NCBI GenBank assembly: GCA_965200885.1
Contig: OZ241737.1
Coordinates: 2,976,001-3,040,000 of the forward strand
Direction of reading: 5' to 3'
DNA length: 64,000 bases
From: MPNP01 sp026710155
Lineage (GTDB): Bacteria; Pseudomonadota; Alphaproteobacteria; Rhodobacterales; Rhodobacteraceae
The translations under genes were made by a program, and so were the position numbers. Position 1 is the stretch's first letter; every line of letters begins with the position of its first letter. Below are positions 46,820-56,562 of the stretch, one piece after another. Under the pieces are notes generated by a model. That model saw only the letters and a program-made list of their open reading frames with translations, did not search any database and was not told the DNA's origin.

Positions 46820-47185
46820 TCAATATCAAAATAACACAGCTATAAATTTTGTTTTGAAAACTATATTGATGCAGCAGTCCAAGCCATAAGGGCCAATAAT
46901 CCGGAAGAGGGGTATCAACTCTACAGTACCATGGTTGAAAGTCTCATCAATTCTTGGTTGATCAATTGAGAAAAAGGAGCCTTACCATACTGAAACCCAA
47001 ATGAATACCTCTCTCTTTTCTGCTTGCACTGTTTCTGGCCATTCCAAAGTAAGTTGATGTCAATGCGGTTAATTTCTCTGGCCTTTCTCCATATTTTCAG
47101 AGTGGTATTGACATACGAAAATAAATCAACTGCTAATCGCCTGAAAGCCATTGACCCTACCTGCCTGTGACTCACTAGAATGATT
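46820..47185. other. Fragmented interval
   Basis: Contains a stretch at 46856-46967 that reads plausibly as a protein end (YIDAAVQAIRANNPEEGYQL ... SWLIN, stop) without a start, and an 84-codon minus frame with no motif. Probably gene remnants. Confidence 0.4.
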
Positions 47186-47341
47186 TTAGGATTCTTGATC
47201 CAGATCTTTTACAAGTTTCTCCATGGAACCTTTTTGGGATAGTTGCTTGATAATTACAGACAGGATTTGACACATAATCAAATCAATTGCTTCTTTAAAT
47301 TCTTTGGGTTGTAAACCATTCTTTGTGATTTCATTTTCCAC
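47186..47341 (-). CDS. Hypothetical 51-residue protein
   Basis: Small frame starting GTG 47341, helical and charged (LQPKEFKEAIDLIMCQILSV, KGSMEKLVKDLDQES). No family recognised and no clear ribosome site. It could be the tail of a lost gene. Confidence 0.25.
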   Translation of the reverse strand: MENEITKNGLQPKEFKEAIDLIMCQILSVIIKQLSQKGSMEKLVKDLDQES

Positions 47342-47418
47342 TACATAATTGTCAAATGTGTATCCTTAATGAACTATCTTGCTTCGGGTGTGATTCCTGT
47401 ATTGCGGTACATTTTCAA

Positions 47419-48315
47419 TCAAGCTGCCTTCTTTTTTTCCTTCCGAGGATTCCAATTGTCATTGGCCGGATTACTTCTCTTCAGTTCCTCCACGATATAT
47501 TCCCATGACCGGTCACAACGACCCGACCCGATCAATGGACGCATGCCCGGAATGGCCTGGCCACCTGCCATGCTCCAACGCATCCCCGACCTCTTCATCC
47601 TCTCCCCAACATGGGTCTTGTTGACGGCCTCCACATGACCCGGGCCAATCTGCCAACCCCGGCGTTTCAGATCCGCATGCCCCGAAGCTTCCGACAGATG
47701 CGCCGTCGCATGGTGACAGTCGACAATCTCCCCATCGACTTCCTAGCCGGACAGGAACATCCGGCTGTCCTTCGCATCAGCACTGGTCAAATCCGGCCGC
47801 TTCTCCATGATCACCTTGAACCCGTCCGACAGCCATGTCCTCAATGTCTCCTCCAGACGTTCGGGCATCCAGCCCGGACCGGTCGCATGCAGGGTCTCGC
47901 CATCACCGCCAGGAAAGGTGACCATCATCCTCCCCGGTGTTGCCAATGGGACATTCACCGGGACGAGGAAGAACACAAACACCGTCAAGAGACAGGACAG
48001 CACTCGCCACACCCTCGGGAATGTCCTCATTGCAACGGATATCGGCACGCGCCTTCACGGATGCATTCTGCCAGGACCGGTCAACCATCCGTGATAGTTT
48101 CTGTGACAGGTGCATGCTGCAGGAGAACCACCAACAAACCCGTCAAAAACATCCTTCCGGCCAGCAAGCCAAGGCCTTCATCAACGGGACAGACCGATGT
48201 GCCCACCATGCCGTTCCGATATCCGGAACGCGTGCACTCCACCTTGCCAAAACAACAGTGAAAGGTTCCGAAGGACTGGGAAGGCGATGCCAGGACCTGC
48301 CGCCACGCCGAATCG
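47419..48315 (-). pseudogene. ISKra4-family transposase relic
   Basis: Reading minus-strand frames in turn gives pieces in transposase order: PLMKALACWPEG, IPEGVASAVLSLDGVCV, MVTFPGGDGETLH ... ARPDLT-like KRPDLTSADAKDS, a stop (TAG), EVDGEIVDCHHATAHL, then QIGPGHVEAVNKTHVGERMK and RSGMRWSMAGGQAIPGMRPL. The final block is the diagnostic C-terminal motif of ISKra4 transposases. Frame changes, stops and an internal deletion before QIGPGHVE show it is dead. GC-rich against the neighbours. No terminal repeats found. Confidence 0.75.
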
Positions 48316-48487
48316 AATGGGTGCCGTCATCACGGTTCCCGACCGCATTCTCCAGTGGAGACAAGCTTGTGGACGGATAGGAATTGATATCCGCCCCGTT
48401 CTCTAGACATCTTTGGACATCGGTTAGGGTAGCAGATTCAAACCAGTCATAGTCGTGCCAGGCAGGGTCGGCCCGGTTTTCAGCCAT
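48316..48487 (-). pseudogene. 5' fragment of an ankyrin-repeat protein gene
   Basis: ATG 48487, with AGGGGA upstream, opens a frame containing WFESATLTDVQRCLENGADI, the start of an ankyrin repeat array (x-A-x-x-x-D-V-x-x-x-L-x-x-G-A-D-I-N). After about 55 codons the match ends and transposase-relic sequence follows in the same frame, so the gene was cut by the ISKra4-type insertion. Confidence 0.65.
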
Positions 48488-48673
48488 GATGCAGATCCCC
48501 TTTTGTCCTCAAGGTCAGGTGAATTGGATATATGGGAATCGGTGTGGAATCCTGCAATATCCAGAAGGGACGTCCGGATGTTGGATGGACCAATCCGTTT
48601 TCATTGGATTTGCAGCCACCTTGGTATAAATGATGGTTTTACCCTAAACTTCTGTAAGGGAAGATTCAAAAAA

Positions 48674-49527
48674 ATGGCACAGATGTTTTTTATGGATGAG
48701 AGCGGGCATGATCACAAGACCATGCCTTATGAGGTCCGAGGTGGCTTTTCAATCCACATGAGTAAGCTCTGGTCGCTTGTTCAAGATATACGGGCTTTGG
48801 AACTGCACTGCTTTGGCCAGAGACTTATTGAGTTTAAGGGTCGAAACTTCTTGGCAAGAAGAAGTTTGAATGGGCTTCCCAGGATAATGACTTTCCTGAC
48901 GGCAGACGGAGGGATCTTGTCAGGAGGTTCTTTGAAAAAAAGGATAAGGCCAAAGGTGACCAGTATACCGCATACGGCCAAGCCTGTCTGAAAATGGCCC
49001 AAGGTATTGTCAAGCTTCTTGTGGATATGGATGCGGTTGTATTTGCAACTTCCATACCACGTCGAGCTCGCCGGCCAGCGAATAGTAGATACCAGGACTT
49101 TTTGCGCAAGGATCAGGTGTTCTTGTTCGAAAGATTCTATTATTTTTTGGAGGAAAAAAATGAACCCGGTGTGATTATCATGGATGAAACCGAGAGGATC
49201 CAGGATGGTCGTTTCGTGGTCCGGATGGAAAAATATTTTTCGAAAACAGAAAATGGACGTAAACGAGCGTGTCTTGTTGTACCAACCCCTTTGTTTGTTT
49301 CATCACATACAGCCATAGCTGTTCAGGCCGCAGATTTGTGCATATACGCAATCAATTGGGGTTTTCGTTTGCCAAGCAGGGGTATGGATGCCGAAACCCG
49401 TCCTGAAATTGCCGATATGTTCGGAGCAGGATTAAGCAGGTTGCAATACAAGAAACAGGACCATGGCCAAGGTTTTGAAACCTTTGGCATCACCTATGTC
49501 CGAAATCCCTACAAAGCTGGCCGGTAG
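48674..49527 (+). pseudogene. DUF3800 protein gene with one frameshift
   Basis: Starts MAQMFFMDESGHDHKTMPYE, the acidic FxDESG opening of DUF3800, and runs in that frame to about 48840 (GQRLIEFKG). The expected continuation (SKLLGKKKFEWASQD, then DKAKGDQYTAYGQACLKMAQ) is in another frame, one base short. That frame runs on through FLFERFYYFLEE, VIIMDETER, a conserved VQAADLCIYAI and the end at 49527, about 284 residues in all. DUF3800 proteins have a predicted RNase H-like fold and occur near defence genes; function unknown. Confidence 0.8.
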
Positions 49528-49608
49528 GCGAAATAAAACGAAAAAAAAGAGGCAAAAAACCAGGGGACATTTCACCTGGCCGAGCCTCCGATAAATAGAA
49601 TAGGCATT

Positions 49609-50523
49609 TCAAATCAAAACGTCAAGAAAAAATTGACAAAAATTCTTGTCTCCATCATGTAGGATAATATTGAAGGAAATCTGTCCGGAAGGGGAAGGGA
49701 CCCGTGGATTTAGATGATCTTGCAACCGCCAGTTGGTCAGTGGCCGTGCAACTTCACCCGCGACAAACTGGCAGGAAATAACGTAATTCCCTGTTTCAGC
49801 CCGACTTGGTTGATCTACCGTATACTTGTTTTCAACCAGTTGTGGCAAATCCCGACAATGTTCCAATGCCCTATCTTCATCAAATCCTTCATACTCATTA
49901 CCAACAGATCTAATCAGGTTATTCAGATTATGTCCGTATGGCCTCCCCCTAAGTTGTTCTTCAGTAAAATTCCTGCCACGAAGAGCTCCCTTCAAGGCCA
50001 GTTCTGCACCCAACAGGGCACTTTGGGTTGAACCACGTACGTCAAAAGCTTGACCGAATCTGAAGGTGGGGAACTGCTGCCTTTTACTGGACTGAACAAT
50101 AGGAAAAAATCAAATATATCACAGCAGGTTGCCAAATAGGCCTGGTGATCCTCATTATTGGATTGCAACCATCTTCTCTGGTCTGGTTTAAGGTCGTTCC
50201 ACTCCCATGGGTTTATTTCTTTCTTTCCATACCATATTGGCGCATGAATCATGGCTGCAATACCACGAAACATGAAGGCTCCACCATGACTTCCTCCAGA
50301 TCGAATGTCCTTATCTCGATAAAATCGTTTGTGAAGATTATGAATGCGTTCAAGCAGTGGATCAGAACTTATGCCAAATGCTACAAAATCACCACCAAGT
50401 TTTTTCTCACTTCGAGCGGTATGGAATCAGACCGGGCGCTAGGGTCCGATCCTTTGCCAGAAGAGTATTTTCAAGCTCAAGAATTAATTCTAAAAGTTCT
50501 TGGTCGGTATGGTTTATTGTCAT
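49609..50523 (-). pseudogene. HEPN-like gene with two frameshifts
   Basis: ATG 50523 has a perfect AAGGAG site and begins TINHTDQELLELILELEN. After about 38 codons the frame stops, and another frame continues ARSEKKLGGDFVAFGISS, then SHGGAFMFRGIAAMIHAPIW and CDIFDFFL. Near 50060 it returns to the first frame with FDVRGSTQSALLGAELALKG and RPYGHNLNNLIRSV to the end. The last block resembles HEPN domains (a helix rich in AELALK followed by GHN-L). Two compensating shifts leave start and end in phase. Total about 304 codons. Family assignment is tentative. Confidence 0.55.
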
Positions 50524-50701
50524 TTTATATCTCCTTTTAATTGGATTAATAAATTTTTGGACTTATTCCCTATAGGGAGTAAACGAGATTAAATTCATCT
50601 ATAGGTATACATCAGCCGAAACCAGTCAAATCATGGATTCCGGAGGACCAGACGGCTGATAAAGTCCATTATGTCAAGTGGGGCAAAACAGAACCCCAGA
50701 T

Positions 50702-50902
50702 TCAACAGCCTTCATCCCTCACCCGCATGATCGCCTGCCGGCTTGTTTTCATCGCCTTGGCTATGGCCGAGACCGTCTCCCCGTTATCAAGCCTGTCACG
50801 TACCTCCTGCCTCTGGCCTGGCGACAGCACTGCAGGCCTTCCGGGTTTCCTGCCCTTCGCCCGGGCATGTGCCATGCCGGCCTGCGTTCTATCCAGCATC
50901 AA
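50702..50902 (-). pseudogene. C-terminal fragment of a serine recombinase (resolvase/invertase)
   Basis: 66 residues: DRTQAGMAHARAKGRKPGRP then VSAIAKAMKTSRQAIMRV, which is the linker and C-terminal helix-turn-helix of Hin/Tn3-resolvase-type enzymes. The catalytic N-terminal domain is absent, as the frame is closed just upstream. GC-rich. Likely a relic of a transposon or plasmid. Confidence 0.7.
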
Positions 50903-51277
50903 TCAAGATGATGGAGTCCCCGGGGGTGGTCTCCAACCCTCCTGCCGCTGAAAACATCTACCGGGAAAGAGAAAATTGGTGGTCGAGCCGAAATTGTATG
51001 AAAAAATTGGAATGGCGTGAGAAAATTTGTCTCACCACTGCCGAAACAATGTGAGAAAATGGAATTGATTTATTGTGAAAGACAACAGTGGGGTGCAATC
51101 TGGGCTGGAACCGATGGCTGACCCATCACCCGCCCCAGCCTTCGATAATCAGGGAGATGGTGGATATCGGGGGGAGGGGAAAACTACCTGCTCCAGGACC
51201 CGAGGCTGGGGAAGCCAAGGATATTTTCGGGTGGGGAACAATACCCTGGCCAATGGATAATCAGGCTGGGAGAATCA

Positions 51278-51520
51278 ATGATGGTGTTGACAGAGCTGGA
51301 AAACCGCATGCTGGAACAAATGAAAGAGATGCAGCACGACATGAACAGGTGGGAGGAAACCTGGAAGAATTTGACAACAGAATGGCAGAAGCTAACCGGG
51401 TACTTGAGGAATTCAACCGAAGTGTTGAAGCAAGACGACGAAAATACAAGCGAATGGAGTGGGCAATTGAACAACTTCAAAAGGCGGTTGACCGCCTTAG
51501 AGCGGCAGCTGAAAGAATAA
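51278..51520 (+). CDS. MbeD/MobD-like plasmid mobilisation protein
   Basis: 80 residues, strongly helical: LTELENRMLEQMKEMQHDMN then RWEETWKNLTTEWQKLTGYL, matching the LTELE...W-E...L pattern of MbeD/MobD mobilisation accessory proteins. ATG 51278 has GGGAG eight bases upstream, better than the longer overlapping frame at 51088-51666. No relaxase or origin of transfer is recognisable nearby, so it is probably an isolated remnant of an integrated mobilisable plasmid. Confidence 0.6.
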   Translation: MMVLTELENRMLEQMKEMQHDMNRWEETWKNLTTEWQKLTGYLRNSTEVLKQDDENTSEWSGQLNNFKRRLTALERQLKE

Positions 51521-51666
51521 GGGAACATCTGACAGTCCGGATGAAGCCCAAAAGGGAAAAAAACCGGATGATCAGCCAAAGGGTGAATGGGAAAAGGCAA
51601 TTTCGTTGGAGCCCAGACCGTCTTGAGGACAAGGCTATTCTTCAACTGGTAATCGGTACTAAATGA

Positions 51667-52079
51667 GCCTTTATTTATGTATATAATTCCCAAATTTTTC
51701 CATGGGCATACACAAATAAATTTTGCAATTTTCTAATGTGTGTGGCTATGGCCTTTTCACGACGGTTCCACCGTGGGCTTTTTCTTGAATCATGAACATG
51801 AGCAGGAATTATGGAAACTGGTACAATGGTCAATTCACATTACCTCAAGAAAAACCGAAAGCATTAACCAACACCCAAGCGATAGACAGTTTTGATCAGG
51901 TTCAGGAGAGCGGTTGACTTACATTTGCATAAGCAGCTTTAATCCAAACACCTTATCGAATGGAATTAAAATAGAAAGTCAGTAATGTTTGTTCGATATG
52001 AGGCACCTTTATGTAAAATGTGAAACTGGTGTAAATGATTCCAAAGATACTGATCAAGCTTTGGTTTTATTGATTTTTT
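51667..52079. other. Gap between island 2 and the ROK kinase gene
   Basis: AT-rich, no gene. CACG...CGTG around 51757-51774 followed by GGCTTTTTCTTG might be a weak terminator, but the stem is only four to six base pairs. Confidence 0.4.
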
Positions 52080-53060
52080 TCAATTTTCATTGTTTTCGGC
52101 ATGATCGAAGGCAAAACTGGCAGCGCCCAAAATTCCGGCAAGGTTTCCCTTGGTTGCTTGAACGAATGTAACCCGTTTATAATATTCCTCAATTCCAACT
52201 GATTTTGCTCGCTGATAGAGTTTGTCAATAAATCCCTGTCCTGCAGCGCTCCAACCACCTCCGAAAGCAAAACGATGGGGCGCAAATATTTGTACAACAT
52301 TACAGGCCCAAAGTCCCAACCAATCTGCAGTTTCATTCAATTTACCAATACAGACAGGATCACCCTCGAATGAACCCTCGATTATATGTCTAACCGTAGG
52401 TTCTCTGTTTTCCCACTCATAAACCTTGCCCAGATAACTTTCAGGATATTTCCGTGCCAACTGTTTTGCATCCCGGCTGATTGCCACTCCTGAAGCGACC
52501 GACTCGATACAGCCCCAGCATCCCTTACGACATTGAAAAGTTAGGTTCCTGTCGATAATCATGTGACCGATATCACCTAGTGTACCATTACCCGTAGCGT
52601 GGATGCGGCCATGTTCGATAAAGGTCAAACCAATCCCCGTTCCCAAGGTTGCCAGAAGAAACCGTTCGGATTGCTGCCCTGACCCGTATCGGTATTCTCC
52701 CACTCCTGCATAGGTTGCATCATTTTCTATCCATACCGGCAAGTGGAGATTTTTCTCCAGATAGTCGGCAAGTGGAAAACGGTTTAAAAAAGGCAGGTTG
52801 CAAATGTCCGTGGCCCTGTTATTGTGGATAACATGACCTGGCACTCCGACACCGATAGCCTGTATTTGAAAATCACTGTGCTGCTTTTTCCATGATTTGA
52901 TTTTGTTAACATAAGCATCCAATAGATCTTCGGGAGTATCAACTTCGTTCAATTTCAAAATCTCGTTGACAATTATGTTTCCATCGGGCTCCACGAGACC
53001 GATTTTTGTACTGCCGCCACCAATATCTATCCCCACTGAAACTGGCTTTTCAACCATCAT
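52080..53060 (-). CDS. ROK-family sugar kinase
   Basis: 326 residues. N-terminal phosphate loop GIDIGGGSTKIG, catalytic-region WIENDATYAGVGEY and the ROK zinc motif built from GHMIID and CRKGCWGCIESVASG. It has no DNA-binding N terminus, so it is a kinase (glucokinase-, fructokinase- or N-acetylmannosamine kinase-like) rather than a regulator. The second ATG, 53057, has AAGGGG at better spacing. A palindrome lies just upstream. Confidence 0.9.
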   Translation of the reverse strand: MMVEKPVSVGIDIGGGSTKIGLVEPDGNIIVNEILKLNEVDTPEDLLDAYVNKIKSWKKQHSDFQIQAIGVGVPGHVIHNNRATDICNLPFLNRFPLADYLEKNLHLPVWIENDATYAGVGEYRYGSGQQSERFLLATLGTGIGLTFIEHGRIHATGNGTLGDIGHMIIDRNLTFQCRKGCWGCIESVASGVAISRDAKQLARKYPESYLGKVYEWENREPTVRHIIEGSFEGDPVCIGKLNETADWLGLWACNVVQIFAPHRFAFGGGWSAAGQGFIDKLYQRAKSVGIEEYYKRVTFVQATKGNLAGILGAASFAFDHAENNEN

Positions 53061-53075
53061 GTGACCCCTTAATTA

Positions 53076-53087
53076 GGTTTCGAAACC
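53076..53087. promoter_or_regulatory. 12-base palindrome upstream of the ROK kinase gene
   Basis: GGTTTCGAAACC, a perfect palindrome with central CG, 16 bases before the ROK start. It resembles LacI-family half-site geometry and could be an operator; the regulator is not identified. Confidence 0.45.
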
Positions 53088-53324
53088 GTTTGTCAAAAAG
53101 AATGTCAAACAAAGACAAGGCTTATTCCCTTGAGGAATTTTGATTGAACTGCAATTCATTACAGAACAGTGTAAAATTTTAACCACTGGTCAAAATAGCC
53201 ATAATGAGTTAAACAACATTCGTTCAGTTATTAATATTTAAATTTTTTGTTCACAAAAGGAAAAATATCCTTATTCATCCAATCTTCTTCTTTTCATCCA
53301 TAACCAAATTGAAAAAGTTAAAAA

Positions 53325-55193
53325 ATGTCTTCTTCCAAACTATTAAATCAGGTCCGCTTTCCCAAAAACCTCAAATCTTTCGATTCCAGTAAGTTACGAC
53401 AACTCGCTGATGAATTAAGGGATGAAGTCATTGATGTTGTCTCGGAAACAGGTGGGCATCTGGGTGCAAGCCTTGGTGTTATTGAACTGACTGTAGCCTT
53501 GCACAAGGTTTTTGATACACCAAAGGATATAATCATATGGGATGTGGGTCATCAAGCTTATCCTCACAAGATCATCACGGGAAGAAGACACCGAATCAGG
53601 ACTATTCGCAAAGGGGGTGGTTTATCTGGGTTTACCAAGCGTTCCGAAAGTGAATACGACCCATTCGGGACAGCGCATGCCTCAACATCGATTTCTGCGG
53701 GTTTGGGTTTTTCCGTTGCATACAACATGCAGAACCAGACCAGATATGTCATAGCCGTCATTGGGGATGGAGCCCTGACGGGAGGCATGGCCTATGAAGC
53801 AATAAACCATGCTGGTTCACTAGGGTATAAAATAATCGTGGTCCTGAATGACAATAAAATGTCAATTGCGCCGCCCGTAGGAGCTTTGGCCAATCATCTG
53901 GTTGAATTGGCTGAAGAGGATAAAGGCAATGGCAAGGGTTCAACCAGAAAAAGGTCAGACAAGAGAACTTCCCTGTTTGAACAACTAGGGTTCAAATACA
54001 GTGGAACCATAGACGGGCATAGTGTCGATGATCTGGTATCCGAGTTGGAGAAGGTCAAAAATGCCGAGGAAGACGGTCCTGTTTTGATTCATATCCTAAC
54101 TGAAAAAGGAAAAGGGTATAAACCGGCTGAAAAATCTGCAGACAGATTCCACGGCGTGGGACAATTTGACAAGAAAACCGGGCAAGCTCCCACAAAAATT
54201 GCGAATGTCCCTTCTTTCACCAAGGTTTTTTCGGATAGTTTGATCAAAGAGGCACATCTTGATTCAAAAATTGTGGGAATCACCGCGGCAATGCCCAGCG
54301 GAACTGGCTTAAACCATTTTGCCAAAATTTTTCCAGAAAGAACCTTTGATGTCGGGTTAGCCGAACAACATGGAGTTACATTTGCTGCTGGTCTTGCCGC
54401 CGGTGGTGTCAAACCTTTCGTTGCAATTTATTCAACATTCCTGCAAAGAGCTTTTGATCAAATTGTTCATGATGTCGCCATCCAGAATTTGCCGGTAAGA
54501 TTTGCCATCGACAGGGCTGGTTATGTCGGTGCCGATGGACAGACCCATTGCGGTGCCTTTGATGTGGCCTATCTGGGGTGCTTGCCCAATTTCATCCTCA
54601 TGGCACCGGCTGATGAAGCTGAATTGACGCATATGGTTGCAACCGCTGCAGCCATGGATGATCATCCGATCGCGTTCAGATTTCCGAGAGGATCGGGTTT
54701 GGGGGCCGAACTCCCGTACAGGGGGGAATTATTGCCAATCGGCAAGGGAAGGATTCTTCGGGAAGGGACACAGGTTGCCTTACTGTCCTATGGCCTGCCA
54801 TTGGAGGATTGTCTCATAGCCAGTCAAACCCTCGAAAAACTGGATGTATCCACCACTGTTGTTGATGCAAGGTTTGCCAAACCTCTCGACAGGGAACTCA
54901 TTTGCTACCTGGCAGCCCACCACGAATTGATGATTACCATTGAGGAAGGATCAATTGGAGGATTTGCATCTCAGGTACTTTCCCTCTTAAGTGAAAATGG
55001 TTTCATGGATTCGTCCCTGAAACTGAGGTCAATGTATATGCCGGATATGTTTCTGGATCAGGACAAGCCTGAATTGCAAAGGGAATATGCCGGTTTGAAA
55101 CACACCCATATCGTTGAAAAGGTTTTATCCTCATTGAGAGATACTTCCGAGCATAGTCTCTTGGATAGCCTGGTCATCTCCGGAGTGGAATAA
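53325..55193 (+). CDS. dxs: 1-deoxy-D-xylulose-5-phosphate synthase
   Basis: 622-residue thiamine-diphosphate enzyme joining pyruvate and glyceraldehyde 3-phosphate, the first step of the MEP isoprenoid pathway. Seen: WDVGHQAYPHKIITGR, the cofactor motif GDGALTGGMAYEAINHAG with LNDNKMSI, the central ERTFDVGLAEQHGVTFAAG and DRAGYVGADGQTHCG. Length is normal. Divergent from the ROK kinase. Confidence 0.97.
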   Translation: MSSSKLLNQVRFPKNLKSFDSSKLRQLADELRDEVIDVVSETGGHLGASLGVIELTVALHKVFDTPKDIIIWDVGHQAYPHKIITGRRHRIRTIRKGGGLSGFTKRSESEYDPFGTAHASTSISAGLGFSVAYNMQNQTRYVIAVIGDGALTGGMAYEAINHAGSLGYKIIVVLNDNKMSIAPPVGALANHLVELAEEDKGNGKGSTRKRSDKRTSLFEQLGFKYSGTIDGHSVDDLVSELEKVKNAEEDGPVLIHILTEKGKGYKPAEKSADRFHGVGQFDKKTGQAPTKIANVPSFTKVFSDSLIKEAHLDSKIVGITAAMPSGTGLNHFAKIFPERTFDVGLAEQHGVTFAAGLAAGGVKPFVAIYSTFLQRAFDQIVHDVAIQNLPVRFAIDRAGYVGADGQTHCGAFDVAYLGCLPNFILMAPADEAELTHMVATAAAMDDHPIAFRFPRGSGLGAELPYRGELLPIGKGRILREGTQVALLSYGLPLEDCLIASQTLEKLDVSTTVVDARFAKPLDRELICYLAAHHELMITIEEGSIGGFASQVLSLLSENGFMDSSLKLRSMYMPDMFLDQDKPELQREYAGLKHTHIVEKVLSSLRDTSEHSLLDSLVISGVE

Positions 55194-55225
55194 TTCTTTC
55201 TGATCCACATTCAGCTTGGTCAAGA

Positions 55226-56377
55226 TCATAAATCAATCCAAGCGCAATTCCTTTTTGCGCTTTCAAGGCTGGCATCAATAAACGCCATTCCCTCAAAACC
55301 ATCCTCAATACCCGGATAATCTACCTCGCTTGGAATTGCCTGGTGATTGTCTACTGCATAAATCGCCCTTGCCGCTTCCAAATAGAGGTTGGCAAAAGCC
55401 TCATGATAACCCTCTGGATGTCCGGCGGGTACATGGGTTACCCTTTGAGCTTCAAAGGTTGTTTCCGTACTACCCCTGGTAATGAGATGCTTGGGTCTGT
55501 TCAATTGATATAACCAGAGTTTGGAGGGATCAGTGTGTGACCATTCCAGACTCCCCTGATCACCATAAACCTTGAAATTCAAACTGTTTTCATGCCCAAT
55601 TGCAGCTTGCGAGACCCAAATCAATCCAATGGCATCATTTTCCATCCTCAGCTTTACGATGGCATTATCATCTACCCTCCTTGTCTTTATGAAGGCACTC
55701 AACTCCACAGAAACGGACCTCACCTTCAGGCTGGATACATATCTGAGCATATGAAATGCATGAGAACCTATATCGGCAATGGTACCTCCCTGACCGGATC
55801 GGGCTGGGTCTGTCCGCCATTCAAAGGCTTTCAGCCCCGTTTCCTCGATTGGAGTAGCCAGATGACCTTGAGGATATTCAACCTTTATCATTTTCATTTG
55901 ACCAATATCACCCCGCAGAATTCTGGCCTTCGCCTCTCTGACCAGGGGATATCCGGTATAACAATAGGTCATCATGAATACACGGTTGGAACGCTGGACA
56001 ACATCTTGAATCCCCCTTGCTTCATCGAGGGATATTGTCAAGGGCTTGTCACAGATCACATGGATACCCCTGCTGATGAATGACTTGATGGGGCCGGCAT
56101 GCAGGTGGTTTGGTGTTGTTATTACCACTGCCTGGATACCATCCGTTCTGGCACTTTCCTTTTCAGCCATTTCCTCATAGGTTCGATAGTTTCTGTCTGC
56201 TGAAACACCCCATTCAAGTGCAGATTCAATGGAAACGTCAGGGTTGGAGGAAAAAACTCCGGCGCAAAGCTTGAAGCGGTCAAACATTTCAGCCGAGGTA
56301 CGATGGACCTTACCGATCCCACCCGTCTTTCCACCACCCACCATGCCATAGCGGATTGGTGTTTTATGATAAGTCAC
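55226..56377 (-). CDS. Gfo/Idh/MocA-family oxidoreductase
   Basis: 383 residues. N-terminal Rossmann motif YGMVGGGKTGGIGKVH, the signature ICDKPLTISLDEA (Lys of the EKP-like motif) and the catalytic-region DIGSHAFHMLRYV. Family members oxidise or epimerise sugars and inositols with NAD(P). Start GTG 56377 with AAGGAG seven to eight bases upstream. Convergent with dxs. Confidence 0.92.
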   Translation of the reverse strand: MTYHKTPIRYGMVGGGKTGGIGKVHRTSAEMFDRFKLCAGVFSSNPDVSIESALEWGVSADRNYRTYEEMAEKESARTDGIQAVVITTPNHLHAGPIKSFISRGIHVICDKPLTISLDEARGIQDVVQRSNRVFMMTYCYTGYPLVREAKARILRGDIGQMKMIKVEYPQGHLATPIEETGLKAFEWRTDPARSGQGGTIADIGSHAFHMLRYVSSLKVRSVSVELSAFIKTRRVDDNAIVKLRMENDAIGLIWVSQAAIGHENSLNFKVYGDQGSLEWSHTDPSKLWLYQLNRPKHLITRGSTETTFEAQRVTHVPAGHPEGYHEAFANLYLEAARAIYAVDNHQAIPSEVDYPGIEDGFEGMAFIDASLESAKRNCAWIDL

Positions 56378-56562
56378 ATCCTATCTCCTTCAGTTGTAAA
56401 TACATAAAAGTATGAAAAAATCTCCTTGTTCGAAAGCATGAATTTGCCATCATGAAATTTACTGTAGACAGTAGTATATTTTTCTGAGTTAAAGTAAGCA
56501 AAATAACCAGAACAAACAAATACATTGCATGGAAATACTGTCCAGATTCGGGATTGGGAAAA

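Noticed and set aside
47186..47369. DnaA/Hda-like YTFDNYVV at the start of a small minus frame
   Set aside because: Similarity ends after eight residues and a stop lies directly upstream; likely chance.
47611..48261. 216-codon forward frame in the GC-rich relic
   Set aside because: Lies antisense to recognisable ISKra4 transposase pieces; low-complexity, no homology seen.
49569..49590. CCAGG...CCTGG hairpin as a terminator
   Set aside because: Five-base stem with no T-run after it.
51088..51666. 192-codon frame overlapping the MbeD/MobD-like gene
   Set aside because: The overlapping 80-codon frame has the better ribosome site and a recognisable family pattern; this one has a long implausible Pro/Gly leader.
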